The notes under the pieces: generated by a model | What the model saw: the letters and a program-made list of their open reading frames with translations, nothing else | The model's database searches: none | What the model was told of the DNA's origin: nothing | Shown: positions 50,885 through 64,000 of the stretch, piece by piece | How positions within the stretch are numbered: position 1 is the first letter of the stretch | Layout: every line of letters begins with the position of its first letter | NCBI GenBank assembly: GCA_007844125.1 | Contig: CM017571.1 | Span: 1,680,077-1,744,076 of the forward strand | Source: Sinonovacula constricta | Taxonomy: Eukaryota > Mollusca > Bivalvia > Cardiida > Solecurtidae | Reading direction: 5' to 3' | Length of the DNA stretch: 64,000 bases | Translations under genes and position numbers: made by a program

Positions 50885-53431
50885 GCCAGGTGGGAGAAAA
50901 GTGACATTCGCCTGTGTTTATTTAATATTGAAGGACTGCTTGGGCGGTCTTATAATAAACTGACTGATACTGAACTCAAAAATATTTTTGATAACCATGA
51001 CATTATTATGTTGACAGAATCTTGGTTGAATGACAATTTTAATGATTTAATACATGTACAAGGGTTTACCCATTATTTACTAAATAGAAAATTGACTCAT
51101 AAAAACGCTCGTCGAGACAGTGGTGGTATTATTGTCTATGTATCTAACAAAATCTCTTCTCATGTTACTTTATTAAAAACAGAAGGTGACTGTATATTAT
51201 GGCTTAAGCTAGATAATTGCTTGTTTAATTTCAACCATGATCTTTTTCTTTGTATTTGTTATAACATCCCTCAAGGTAGTAGTAGGGAAGGCTTAGTCGA
51301 TCAATGTATATATGATATAATATGTGAACACATGCTGTATTTTAGTGACATATATAATGATAATTGTAATTTTATGATAGCGGGTGATCTCAACAGTAGA
51401 GTTGGTAAACTTAAAGATTATGTTGTAACTGAACAATTATTTGATTTTAATCTATTACCTAATGACTATATTACTGATGAACCTATTGAGAGAATTTTTA
51501 AAGATCACACTATAAATGATAATGGTAGATTATTGATTAATTTTTGTCAACAGACAGGTATGCGTATTATGAATGGTCGGGCTGGAAATCCAGACCAATC
51601 TTGTAATTATACATGTATAAAACATGCAGGTAGCAGCGTTGTCGACTACGTATTGTGTAAGAATGAATTATTACAATATATTCATGATTTTAGTATACTT
51701 AGTCCCAGCATTTTGTCCGATCATTGCGCTATTAGTTTTACTTTACATGGTTATGAATCGATTGCAAATGATGTTAATAATAATGAACAAGACGAATATG
51801 TTGACAACATTTCCTTTCATTATAAATGGAACGACGAAAAGAAAGGATCATTTATTAACCATCTTGGAAGTGATTTTTTTACGCATTCAATTAATTCAAT
51901 ACGGCATGACATGGAAAATATACAGTCATCCGATGATATTGACCAAAATCTTGATAGTTTTTATACATTAATGTACAATGTCTGTGATCCTTTATTTAAG
52001 AAAAATATAAATAATTGTAATACTAAAAATACGAAGCATGAATGGTATGATAATGATTGCAAACAGTCAAGAAAAGAATATTATAAAAATCTGAATAAAT
52101 ATAAAAATATGAATAATACAAAAAATAGGAAGGATATGGTACATTCTCGATCGAAATATAAAAAAATGATAAGAAGTAAAAAGTATAAATACAATGTAAC
52201 ACAAACAAAAAAGTTAGAATCCTTGCATTACAAAAACGCAAAAGAGTACTGGCGATTATTAAAATCTACATCAAATAATAACACAAATAATACAAATATT
52301 TCAACAAAACGCTTCTCAGAATATTTCCGGGCAATTAATGACCCACAATCAGTTTTCTTCCAACCAGAAGAAGACGTGCATTTATTAAATGAAAGATTCT
52401 CAAACGGAGAACTACAAGTCATGTTTTCAGAACTAGACCATCAAATAAGCCATTACGAAATTAAAAAAGCATGCAAACAATTAAACAATGATAGATCAGG
52501 AGGCTCAGACTGTTTAATTAACGAGTTTATCAAATACGGTTATGATTTTATATCTGATTATCTTCATTGTCTTTTTAATACCTTATTAAACCATTCGTAT
52601 TTTCCAAGTAAATGGACTGAAGGCTATATAGTTCCTCTCCACAAGAAAGGAGATATCAATTCACCTGAAAATTATAGAGGGATAACTCTGTTAAGTGTTA
52701 TTGGTAAACTGTTTACAAAAATAATTAATGATCGATTAAACAAATGGGCTGAGGAATATTTCATTTACGTCGAGTCCCAGGCAGGTTTTCGTAGTAAAAT
52801 GGGTACTGTAGATAACATATTTGTACTACATTCGTTAATTAACCATTTCATATCTAAAAATAAAAAATTATACGTATGCTATGTTGATTTCACAAAAGCA
52901 TTTGATTATTTAGTCCGAGAAAACATCTTTTATAAACTCATACAATATGGGGTCCGTGGAAAAATGTTAAGCTTGATACATTCGTTATACAGTAATATAA
53001 AATCAAGAGTAAAACACAATAATAACTTAAGCGATACCTTTGAATGTAACCTTGGTGTTTTTCAAGGTGACTCATTATCCCCTTTGATATTTTCTTTATA
53101 TGTAAATGATCTGGAAGATTACATGTACATAAATGGTTGCGAGGGTGTTGATATAGGTTTATTAAAGCTTTTTTTACTTCTATATGCAGATGACATAGTT
53201 ATCTTTGCAAAAACTGAAAAGGGTCTACAACAGGGATTAAATGTATTACATAGTTATTGCGAACGATGGAAATTAATAGTTAATACTAATAAGACCAAGA
53301 TAATGATATTTAGAAAGAGTGGTCTGATTAGAGAAAATTTAAAATTTAACTTTAATGATACTGAAGTTGAAATAGTTAAATCATTTTACGTATTTAGGTA
53401 TTGTATTCACTACCGGAGGTTCTTTTATTAA
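50885..53431 (+). pseudogene. LINE endonuclease and reverse transcriptase
   Basis: The endonuclease keeps its diagnostic residues: LFNIEGL, MLTESWLND (Glu), MIAGDLNSRVGK (Asp and Asn) and LSDHCAISF (Asp-His). The RT core has YIVPLHKKGD, NYRGITLLSVIGKLF, SQAGFRSKMGTVDNIF, motif A YVDFTKAFD, FQGDSLSPLIFSLYVNDL (Phe where Arg is usual in RQG) and motif C LLYADDIVIF. About 850 residues. A one-base gain near 53389 shifts the frame in SFxYLGIVF, so the reading after this is in the next block. The element looks young compared with the one at 32-35 kb. Confidence 0.9.
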
Positions 53432-54392
53432 AACATTTGAATCCTTAAAGGGTCAAGCATTAAAGGGAATATTTAAATTAAAATCTTATATGTACAAATT
53501 TCCCACCATGAATGTAAGTCAACGCCTAGATTTATTTGATAAACTTATTACACCGATTCTCGGATACTGTTCGGAAGTATGGGGGTATCACGAAGCATGC
53601 ATTTTAGAAAAGATTCATTTACAATTTTTAAAACAAATGTTGGGGGTAAGAACCAAAACCCAAAATAATTTTGTTTATGGCGAAGTAGGTAGATTCCCGC
53701 TACAAACCTACAGAATTGTAAGCGTTATACGCTATTGGCTTAAAATTGTCTCCCTTGATAATCGTAAACTGTCAAAAATTATATATGATATTATGCTGCA
53801 AGACCTTGATAATAATCCAAGAATAAAAAATTGGGCCTCAAATGTTCAATATATTTTACAGAAGTTTGGCTTTAATCATGTATGGTTGAATCAAGGCGTT
53901 GAAAATAATAATCTGTTTCTAAGGATTTTTAAGCAAAGGGTTAAAGATAATTTCATTCAAAACTGGCAGTCACAAATCAATGATTCAACTAGAGCCCAGA
54001 CATACACACTATTCGCTGAATTTGCATTTCAAACATATCTCGATAAAATATCAGTGGTTAAATATAGATATGCTTTAACAAGGCTCCGTACATCTAGTCA
54101 TAGATTAGAAATAGAGACCGGACGTTGGACCAAACCAAATAGTATTCCACGATCAGAAAGAAAATGTCAACACTGTAATATTTTAGAAGACGAATTTCAT
54201 TTCCTCTTAGAATGTCCTCTTTATCATGATTTTAGAATAAATTATATTAAAAGATATTTTTGGAAAAGACCAAACATTTTAAAATTTATTGAATTGTTAC
54301 AATCAAAAAATACAACAGTTGTAAAAAATCTGTCAACTTATATTTACAAAAGTATGAATAAACGTGAACATTTATATTATTTTAGAAGTTAA
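53390..54392 (+). pseudogene. LINE C-terminal domain with CCHC motif
   Basis: Continues directly from the RT after the frameshift: IVFTTGGSFIKTFESLKGQ, LFDKLITPILGYCSEVWGYH, RLRTSSHRLEIETGRW, then the zinc motif CQHC-x7-H-x4-C (EDEFHFLLEC) and a helical end. The ORF closes with TAA at 54390-54392. Confidence 0.88.
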
Positions 54393-55236
54393 GATCTATT
54401 TTAACGATACTTACCAATTGATGTTTAAGTATTTTATTTTTTAATTTCATAAGCCTTTGTATACATACATATACTGTTCTTATTCCTATATCTATACACT
54501 TCTCTCCCCTTCGTATTTAGCATAGTACTACTAATACAATATCTCATATTTGCACATAAATCTATCTATTTTATAGCAATCTGATAAATGTTAAACACTT
54601 TAGTATATATACAGTCTGACCTGCATAAGCGACCCTCGGCATTCAAACATATTATTAAGTTACACAACACAGTCTTGATGTTATTCCGTGGTGTTATCAT
54701 ATTAGTTACTCAGTTGTCCTGAGTCTAGATTCTCTGTCTATATGACATAACCGATGGTCATGACATGCAGGTCAGGCTGTACATCACATTGTAAACATCA
54801 TTCTATTTAAAACTTGTATTGATATTGTAACCGAAATTTAATGACCGTCACTGGAAATAATTGTGTGTATATTTATATGTTATAACATGCTTGTATTGCC
54901 TATGGACAAATGTCTTTTTTGCAATAAAATTATTCTATTCTATGTGACGTTTGACCCTATCTACCTATATAATAAACACAAGGAATGCAACGGATTTGTA
55001 CCCCACCCACTAACCCGTTACAAGAATTTCCTAGCTACAGCCATGACACGGAGTTTTCGCTGGTTACGTTTTAACAAAATAAACCCCTATTATTAGCAAT
55101 CATAGCTCTTCAATAAAAGTCATTCTGGAATTGGGTATCAAACGTTTGTTTCATTATTTATTTTGTCGCCCACTCCATTGAGTGGTAAAACAGTGATGTA
55201 CCAAAAATAATTATGTGGTGAAAACAAATTACATAC
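54393..55236. other. LINE 3' UTR and remaining transposase intron
   Basis: The LINE 3' UTR runs to the ATTCT repeats at about 54950; the last 290 bp up to the exon-1 donor are intron. ORFs here are chance. Confidence 0.6.
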
Positions 55237-55580
55237 CTGTTGTAACCGGTTTCTCATTTCTTCTAATTCCAACTTCATGTCAATCATCCACAAATTGCTG
55301 CTGTCAAATAACTGACTCCACTTTTCTATAACATTTCTGACACACCGCGGTATCGTTGTCAGACAGCGACAAACACTTCACTACCTTTTTCATATTCTGA
55401 AGGCGTTCTTCATTGATTCTAAGTTTTTGTTTGTACTGTTTTTGTGTGTGTTTGCTCCCACTACCTGTTATCAGAACCTGAAGAAAAGACATTCCGCAAA
55501 AACCAGCACCGATCAACTAACGAATGTAATTTCTTTGACGTTTGTTTTACTGGATCGCAAATGTCAATGGGGGCTGCCAT
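55237..55580 (-). pseudogene. Presumed transposase, first exon
   Basis: ATG at 55580-55578 opens MAAPIDICDPVKQTSKKL and CWFLRNVF in a good ATGGCAGCC context. The frame then shifts into SKHTQKQYKQKLRINEERL and KCLSLSDNDTAVCQKCYRK, and again into NLWMIDMKLELEEMRNRLQQ before the donor (CAG then GTATGT). The Cys spacing suggests an N-terminal zinc-binding module. It lies 170 bp inside the right subterminal repeat, mirroring the helicase start on the other side. Confidence 0.6.
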
Positions 55581-55749
55581 CTTGAAAATATGACGCACCT
55601 TTAATCGGAATACCTTGGACATTGCCGCTCAACATGAATTTCCGTAAATAGCCGTAATCTTGCGAATATTCATGAAGTTATACCCCAACATTTTGCAGCC
55701 GACGATTTCATTGGCTAATCAAATGTCAAATTGAGGTTACCCCTAATGC

Positions 55750-55819
55750 GATGTCATCAGATCCTAACCAGCGGAAAGTAATGAAGCGAACGTTAGGATG
55801 TGATTTTAACGAGATTGAT
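55750..55819 (-). repeat. Right subterminal inverted repeat, 70 bp
   Basis: Reverse complement of 39777-39846 at 64 of 70 positions. Bounded outward by TTCATC, against TTCAAC outside the left copy; that near match may be incidental because the outer repeats fit better as termini. Confidence 0.92.
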
Positions 55820-56089
55820 TTCATCATGCACATCTGCATATAGTGGCGTTGTTTGTGGGGGGTATAATTAAACTGTACTCTGGACTCATAAATAATGAAC
55901 AAATTTCTTCAATTACATGTATGACAAGAATGTTTTTACATTTTCAATAATTATCTTTGATGCAGTTACTCTGACCCGCGGTGAATGTTATGGCGCGCTC
56001 TGATTGGCTGATAATTCCATGCAGAAATTTAAGGTGCAGCACAACGCCGTGAATGCGGGAAAGTTCAAATCTCAAAAAATCTGCGCGAT

Positions 56090-56103
56090 CGTCTGCGCAG
56101 ACG
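56090..56103. promoter_or_regulatory. 14-bp palindrome beside the right TIR
   Basis: CGTCTGCGCAGACG is perfectly self-complementary and lies 4 bp inside the right TIR. It is a possible transposase or host-factor site. No equivalent was seen beside the left TIR. Confidence 0.5.
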
Positions 56104-56107
56104 CTCC

Positions 56108-56130
56108 AAATTCGTCACTATCCAGTAACC
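56108..56130 (-). repeat. Right terminal inverted repeat
   Basis: Reverse complement reads GGTTACTGGATAGTGACG then AATTT. It is followed outward by TAAA (56131-56134), identical to the tetramer outside the left repeat. Confidence 0.85.
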
Positions 56131-56134
56131 TAAA

Positions 56135-58697
56135 GGAATGTTCCGTGGACGTGACCAAAACTTTTGAGGGAGAACGGATCATTGCCACTAAATTAAAACT
56201 AAAAAGTACATTTTTCTTAAAATAAAAAACAAACAAACTAATTTTATGGCGTTTTTCTCAAAAAAAACGGTCATATTCCTATTCTCAGAACCTTTTAAAA
56301 CTATTATTAGTTGTATTTGCAATTATTTTCGATACCGCCATTCCATATGCTAATTAATTTTAACCCCACTGCAGACTCTAATATTTGTTTTCGTCCGCCG
56401 GTGTAGCTATAACTTTGACCCGATGATTTTGCAAAGATTTTAATTAATGTGCGTATGTGCATTACATTGCATATTTAGAAGGATTCCTAGTGAAAACAAT
56501 GATTATGAGTCAATTTTTATTAATTTATATAACACATATATGAGTATTGAAGAAGCAAACAAATGATATTATGCAAAAACATATGATTATTTTACCGGTG
56601 TCTAGGTATCTTTTTCCCGTGAAATTTATCCCGAAATAAAAACACGAACTACTCTTGCTGATTATTAATATCTATTGTGTCAATATATAAACTGTTACAT
56701 GAAATATGTAAAATGTTGATTTGGGTATTTTTTCACAACAGCTCTTTGTCAATGACCAGTTTGATTAATTTTAAACTTACACAGCATCATCTCGAAAAAA
56801 CCCTCTCACCTATTCCTCTCCTCCCAGCGTATTTAGTTTTTTTATTCAGATTTATGACAGTGATAATGATGAAAATGTGTATACATATAAATTTTTGGAA
56901 CAATATGTGAATGGAGATTTAAAAATAATAGGTATTGCAGTATTTTATTTGGTATCAGTTTTTTAGTTAGTAAAATAATGCTTTTGGTTGTTAATAAATA
57001 CATTTGAATAATTTATGTTACATTTTAAATTGCTAAACTGCCTTTAACAAATTTCAGTGGATTGATGTCCAAATGTATTTAAAGGCCATTAGAATGAAGA
57101 GGAAAGTCAACAAGACAAAAAAGACATTTACTTACATGACAAGTTTGCAAACCAGTTAAAGGTTGACTTGTCAGTGTAGAGGAAATTAACAAAAATGTAC
57201 TCTTAAGTGATTGAATCAGTTTGGATCAATTCAGATCAGTTTCGATGGTGGACTTATTGAACATTGAAGAATATGTGTTGAATTAAGCTTTTCCTTGAAG
57301 CAGTTGACAACTATTGACAGTTTGCATCTTTGACATAACTAGTTAAAAGAAGAAGTGTTAAACTGTTAGTGAGAATAATAAATTTGTGTAATTGAATCTT
57401 GATAGTTTGAATCTTCGGATTAAGTATACCTGTAAACAGTGAACTTTGTGTTTTGAAATCATTGTTGAAAATATACTTTCCCCTTGTGTATACTTAGAAG
57501 AGTTAAGCAGTTTATATGTTCAACTAAACTTCACATAAGTAGCAAATACTTTGCTGACCAGAGCCTTGTTTCATGTCGTGATATATTATACATTATTATA
57601 TATATTTTAAATATATTTTATATTTTGTAGGTGATAATATTACACAATAAAATTGGAATAATAGGAATAAAAATGGTTCATATTTTGTGTTATTACAAAC
57701 ATGCTACAAAAAATAGCAAATTACATAAATTTTTGAGAAAGAAATGTTTCTGATTGTCTTGGTTGTCATATTTTTTGCTTATTTTGTGAATGATAATGAT
57801 AGTTGTTTCACATATTTTTCTGAAAAATTCTAAAAGATGTGTTATTTTAACTGAAATTATGAATATGCATAGCTTTCAACACAAAACGGCCTTTCCTCAT
57901 AAAACTGTATCAATTTAAATGTTGGGAACCAAATTTTCTTACTTTTAAAAGAAAACTCTGAAAATAGCTTGCTTATATGATGGTCAAGAAGTGACCATAA
58001 CCATTTATTGATGGAAATTGATGATTTTTTATTGAGTTTCTTACATCCATAGCTACAAATAAATGCTATAAGATCGTTGAAATTATGTATTTAAAAAAAG
58101 TCGTTCCTATACCTACTGGCAGCACAAATGATTTATGTTGTCGTGTGTTAGTATCAAGGGCAACTGAATCATTTTGCTCGTGAGCTACTAAACCAAATCT
58201 ACAACAGTGGAAGTATCAAATCATTCGATGATTGATAGGATACATTTGCATTGCCTCCCTTGTTTATGTATTAATTGCTTTGTTTTACAGGTATGTTGTA
58301 AATAGTTAGAATTGGTATGTAATACACGATACTCACTTTCAGAAACTTTACAAATTATGTCAATCTTAACATTTATACACAACATGTTAAGTAATTTGTA
58401 AAAATAATTATACACGATATTATATCAGTTATATAGGCATATTAATTGAACGATTTCAAAAGAACATATCATGGCTCTAGTACACAATAATAAAACAATT
58501 CCGAAATAGGGAAATAATCAAAAAGCAAGAAAAATATTCTCTGTATAGTCCTCCTACAATCAAGTTGACACATCATGTTAACATTGGCTAAAAAACAAAC
58601 AAAACATTTCTTAACAGTGTTTACATTCATAATAAATTGCATATATAAATAAAAGACAACCATACATAACACAAACACAGGATTACGATTTTTACTA
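56135..58697. other. No recognisable gene
   Basis: AT-rich flanking DNA right of the transposon. Only short chance ORFs; no repeat family recognised. Confidence 0.55.
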
Positions 58698-60130
58698 TTA
58701 ATTCATTACTAGACGGGAGCTAAATTCTAGTGATTTCTTAATGTACAATGCTAAATTTATTAATTTGCTTTTATTGTCACTCTGTATTAAGTTTACGAAT
58801 ATACATAGAAGGTGAAGAATAATAAAATGTGGGTATATACTTCCTTCTAAAATTATTACAACAAGTTTACGAATATACATAGAAGGTGAAGAATAATAAA
58901 ATGTGGGTATATACTTCCTTCTAAAATTATTACAACAAGGACATTTAAGCACAAAGTGGAATTCATCCTCAACTTCCGAAACAGAAATTCTTAAACAGTA
59001 GGAACAACATCTTTCATTTCTTTGTTGAGTTTTTCTACTATATCTACCTGTTTGTATTTTAAGTGGTAGTATGCCTAACCTTATCCTTGATAAATAAAAT
59101 CTTAATGAGTATGGAACCACTTCAAAGTACATTTTCATTGTAAAAATATTCTTATAATACTTGTAATTGCTTAAAACTTTATTTGTTTCTATTTTGCTGT
59201 GCCATTCTTGTATAAAATTATCAAGAACTCTTTGTTTAAAAATTAGATGAAACTTGTTAAGGTTGAGAAACTAGGCATTTACAAAAAATTCTGCAAAGCT
59301 ATAATCACAAAGTAGCTGCTTTACCTTGTGAACCTAGTGTTTATATCTATTATTAATATAGGGCCTGTTGATATATTCTTTTCATAAGTATGTTTTCACT
59401 ATTTGTTAGACGACACCAATATTTACATAGCGGGTCACAAAAAGTGGATATCTTGCCAACTCTCTATAAACACACATCGTGCTTGTACTTATTTTTTCCT
59501 TCAGTATTCTTTTACAAAATTTTGGATGTATACGTTCTATAGCCTTTGTTTTTAGAAACCCCTAAAGTTCTGAGGAATAACAAAGAATAAAACTGACAAA
59601 AGAATAAAAAAGCTGACACTGTATCTTTGGTTTTAAATTTATATCCTTACATTTGTATATGAGCATATCACATGCTTTAAGTGCCTTGCCTGCAAGGTGT
59701 TCTTGATTCTTGCCAAAGTTCCCTGTGTAATTAAAAACTGTGCCCAAATAATTAAAGTCATTTACCACTTCAGGTTCCTCATTATTGTATGTCCATTTTT
59801 CATTTGGGTTTATTCTACCCTGCCTTCTAAACAGCATAACCTTAGTCTTAGAGATATTTAAAGTTAATCCCCAATTTAAACAATAGTTTTGTAAAATATC
59901 AAGCTTGTGTTGTAAGTCTAATGACAAAGAACCGAGGATAACCATGTCATCTGTAAACAATATAAATATTAGTTATAGTGCTAATTTTATTATTCGAAGG
60001 CCTACTATCAAAAGTATGAGTAGGTTTATTAAATTCTTTTTCTAGTTTATAAATAAAACGTGAGAAAAGTAAAGAAGACATTATCTCTCCTTGTCTTAGG
60101 CCAACTGAGTATTAAAAAAATCAGAAAATT
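58698..60130 (-). mobile_element. Degenerate LINE, - strand, same broad type as the nested one
   Basis: Read on the - strand: at about 60110-60030 LRQGEIMSSLLFSRFIYKLE (RT motif B region); at 59960-59562 the decayed motif C FTDDMVILG, then QNYCLNWGLTLNISKTKVML and DFNYLGTVFNYTG; at 59138-58698 LRFYLSRIRLGILPLKIQTG, then CSYC with DEFHFVLKC, the CCHC motif. The endonuclease and N-terminal RT are absent or unrecognisable. YADD has become FTDD, and multiple stops and frameshifts are present. Confidence 0.85.
58789..58936 (-). repeat. 74-bp perfect tandem duplication in the LINE remnant
   Basis: Two adjacent, apparently identical copies start with AAGTTTACGAATATACATAG at 58789 and 58863. 74 is not a multiple of three, so it shifts the frame after the CCHC motif. 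Confidence 0.92.
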
Positions 60131-61028
60131 TACCATTTAGCTTAACATATTATTTTACTTTATAGTACATGTCTCTAATAAGGGTAGACATGTACTCCAA
60201 GACACCAAGGAATATGTACATATGTAATAGTAAATTACATGAAGCTATCATCGAAGATGAATTTCATGCATTTTTAATGGCTACATTATTATAACACATT
60301 ATCTGTAAAATTGATTTTATGGAACAGAGGATAGTCATGCTTTCTATAAACTGTTGATGCCCACAAATGAATCTTAACTAAGGAAATCAGCCAAATATGT
60401 ACACTGTATTTGTTACTATTGATTAGTTTTGAAACTCTGGCATGATTAATTAATATTATTAAAACATAACCCATCTGGATAATAATGCGCTTTGCATTTT
60501 ATGCTGTATTTCTGGCAAAAATCCTACTTTTACAAAGTAATTTTGCAATTTAATTGATAGAAAATGATAACTGTCAATTCAAATAATAAACTGAAAAGAA
60601 AATCAAATCACAGAACCAAATGCTATCGTTGTCGATTTCTCGTTAACACTCGTCATTACATAATAGCTACACCAACATCTTCATAATTCTAGACAATCGC
60701 CGAATTTCTATAAAAGACCAGACCAATAAATTTGCTTTTGAAAACTACTTTTGGCAGTTTGCTCTGCTTTACTTTGAGATCATTCACACGATTAAACGAT
60801 CCATATGAAATTGTTTCTTTCTAGATATGGGTAACAAAGATTTAGACTACCTACATGAAATCAACCGAGAGCAAAAAGAAAACAACCAATTATACAAGAA
60901 ATACACTTACATACACGTGTTTTGTTCGATTATCAACAAATTTCATTTTACTATATTAAACAGAATTAACGCTACACTGGCGTTTTGTCTCATATTTGAA
61001 GACTTGTAAATATTGTCATCTTATGGCT
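60131..61028. other. No recognisable gene
   Basis: AT-rich. A 60-codon + strand ORF at 60827 starts in a plausible ATG context but has no resemblance to any family. Confidence 0.5.
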
Positions 61029-63286
<2,258 letters not shown>

Positions 63287-63637
63287 CTGACATAAAGATG
63301 AACACTGAAAATATAAGAAAACAAATTTTAATTATTATCAAGGATGTAACAAACGTTTGTGGATTGAAACGCTTCCATTTTCCAAACTTCACAGCACTTA
63401 TATTCATGACAGTTTTCCGCTTCTAAAACTAGTGTGAACTGATCGTATGAAGTATGACTACTTGCCATCGCTGTAAGTTTAGCTAGTCAATATCATTAAA
63501 ACTGCACTGCATTAAAATATATCAAAATTGTCATGAAGAAAAGTTATCAAGAGGCCACCGAAAACCTTTACAAAAATGTCAGCATAGACATTCGAACAAA
63601 AGATCCTATAGCACTTTAAACTCGCGAACAGCATATC

Positions 63638-63874
63638 TCATAATGCGTTTGGCCCTAATAAAACAACACAAATTATCAAGGATGTTTGACGCCCACTGAG
63701 CCATGGGGAGTTTGCTTTTAAAGCAAGAAGATAACTAGGAACCAAACTATTTGCTACTTTGCTTTCTACCTTGTTGTCTGCTCTCCATATCGGCACCAAC
63801 GAATAAATTTCAAGTAATAAATCTTTATTTTCATTTGCGCACAGATTTGCATTCTTTGCGTTTTGTTTTAACAC
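63638..63874 (-). other. Possible upstream exon, unproven
   Basis: 78-codon open stretch on the same strand as the downstream gene (CANENKDLLLEIYSLVPIW, KVANSLVPSYLLALKA). Possible splice borders do not give the phase needed by the exon at 63286, so it is not joined to that gene here. Confidence 0.2.
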
Positions 63875-64000
63875 TTTACAGGACCTCTAAGAGTAACGTT
63901 GAAACCCCGAAGACTACAACGAGTACCTTTTCCCGTTAGTAATCATAATACAACATGGCGGCTTGGGTCAAAATACAAGTATCAAATGTCTAAAATGAAC

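Larger units (their letters stand above)
50330..54960 (+). mobile_element. Non-LTR retrotransposon nested in the transposon
   Basis: A + strand LINE inserted in the large intron of the - strand DUF6589-like gene, between 55237 and the next clear exon at 49692. It has an N-terminal Ser/Thr-rich region, an AP-endonuclease, RT, and a CCHC zinc motif near the C-terminus. Its 3' end is AATAAAATT followed by ATTCT repeats at about 54930-54950. Borders are approximate and no target duplication was fixed. Three small lesions interrupt one continuous coding region. Clade not assigned; I-like or related by overall layout. Confidence 0.85.
44474..55580 (-). pseudogene. DUF6589-like gene, presumed transposase of the 17-kb element
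   Basis: Multi-exon - strand gene. Exons: 55580-55237 (frameshifted, Cys-rich), 49692-49494, 49264-49182, 48397-47920, 47679-47212, 46819-46693, 46305-46175 and 45598-44474. From 49692 on every junction is in phase once A-run and GT-repeat slips are allowed, giving about 870 residues before exon 1. A 40-bp exon at 50182-50143 is possible, but its phase does not join exon 1. The family call rests on VGDNRDKDILPSYRTSDR, SLHLFNVYAIVDR, YPLGLFDCNE and YRAYKMLYYAILDA; DUF6589 is assigned from memory. Candidate DDD/E acids are Asp in VGDN, Asp in YGGDR and the acid in KGDIKNAYRAYK (Asp here). One intron uses a GC donor (46174-46173). Position inside the TIRs is the main reason to call it a transposase. 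Confidence 0.8.

Noticed and set aside
39777..55819. The 70-bp inverted repeats as the transposon's actual termini
   Set aside because: Their flanks (TTCAAC and TTCATC) are only an imperfect duplication, whereas the outer 23-bp repeats have exact TAAA on both sides. Still possible if the outer pair is an older nested element.
55978..56225. 73-codon + strand ORF at the transposon's right end
   Set aside because: It crosses the TIR and the target duplication, so it cannot be a unit of either the element or the host.

Overview
This is an AT-rich animal genomic window with spliced genes, short exons with GT/AG borders, tRNA-derived SINEs, several non-LTR retrotransposons, MITE-like repeats and many microsatellites. 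The repeat types and gene families suggest a lophotrochozoan, most likely a bivalve mollusc. That is inference, as no search was possible. Nothing looks bacterial or viral.

Main result: positions 39123-56130 look like one large DNA transposon of about 17.0 kb. It has 23-bp terminal inverted repeats (22/23 identical) flanked by a TAAA direct repeat on both sides, plus a 70-bp subterminal inverted repeat pair (64/70 identical, no gaps). It carries two convergent spliced genes. On the + strand is a RecQ-like superfamily II helicase (39961-42551). On the - strand is a long gene resembling the DUF6589 family with DDE-transposase-like features and a C2H2 finger (55580-44474). A helicase gene, a presumed transposase and 4-bp target duplications resemble the helicase-encoding branch of the Academ superfamily (AcademH); that comparison is from memory. 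Both genes carry frameshifts, most of them one-base changes in A-runs, and a few nonsense codons, so this copy is either dead or partly mis-assembled. A + strand non-LTR retrotransposon (about 50330-54960) is nested in the first large intron of the - strand gene.

Left third (1-23.9 kb): two copies of SINE family A, many copies of a second tRNA-like SINE (family B), a TTAA-flanked MITE family (copies at 1057, 22253 and 31005, with a fragment near 18500), and a broken - strand four-exon gene ending in a RING-like zinc motif (23881-18649). Middle (25-36 kb): a 139-bp near-perfect palindrome, a - strand CUB/LDLa single-pass membrane protein gene with a 1.7-kb polypurine intron, and a dead CR1/Jockey-like LINE on the - strand (31935-35353) whose key aspartates in both the endonuclease and the reverse transcriptase are mutated. 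Right end (56-64 kb): a degenerate - strand LINE of the same broad type as the nested one (58698-60130), and three in-phase - strand exons of a host gene with a Glu/Arg-rich helix (63286-61029).

Large AT-rich stretches, notably most of 5.5-18 kb and 56-58.7 kb, show no recognisable gene.
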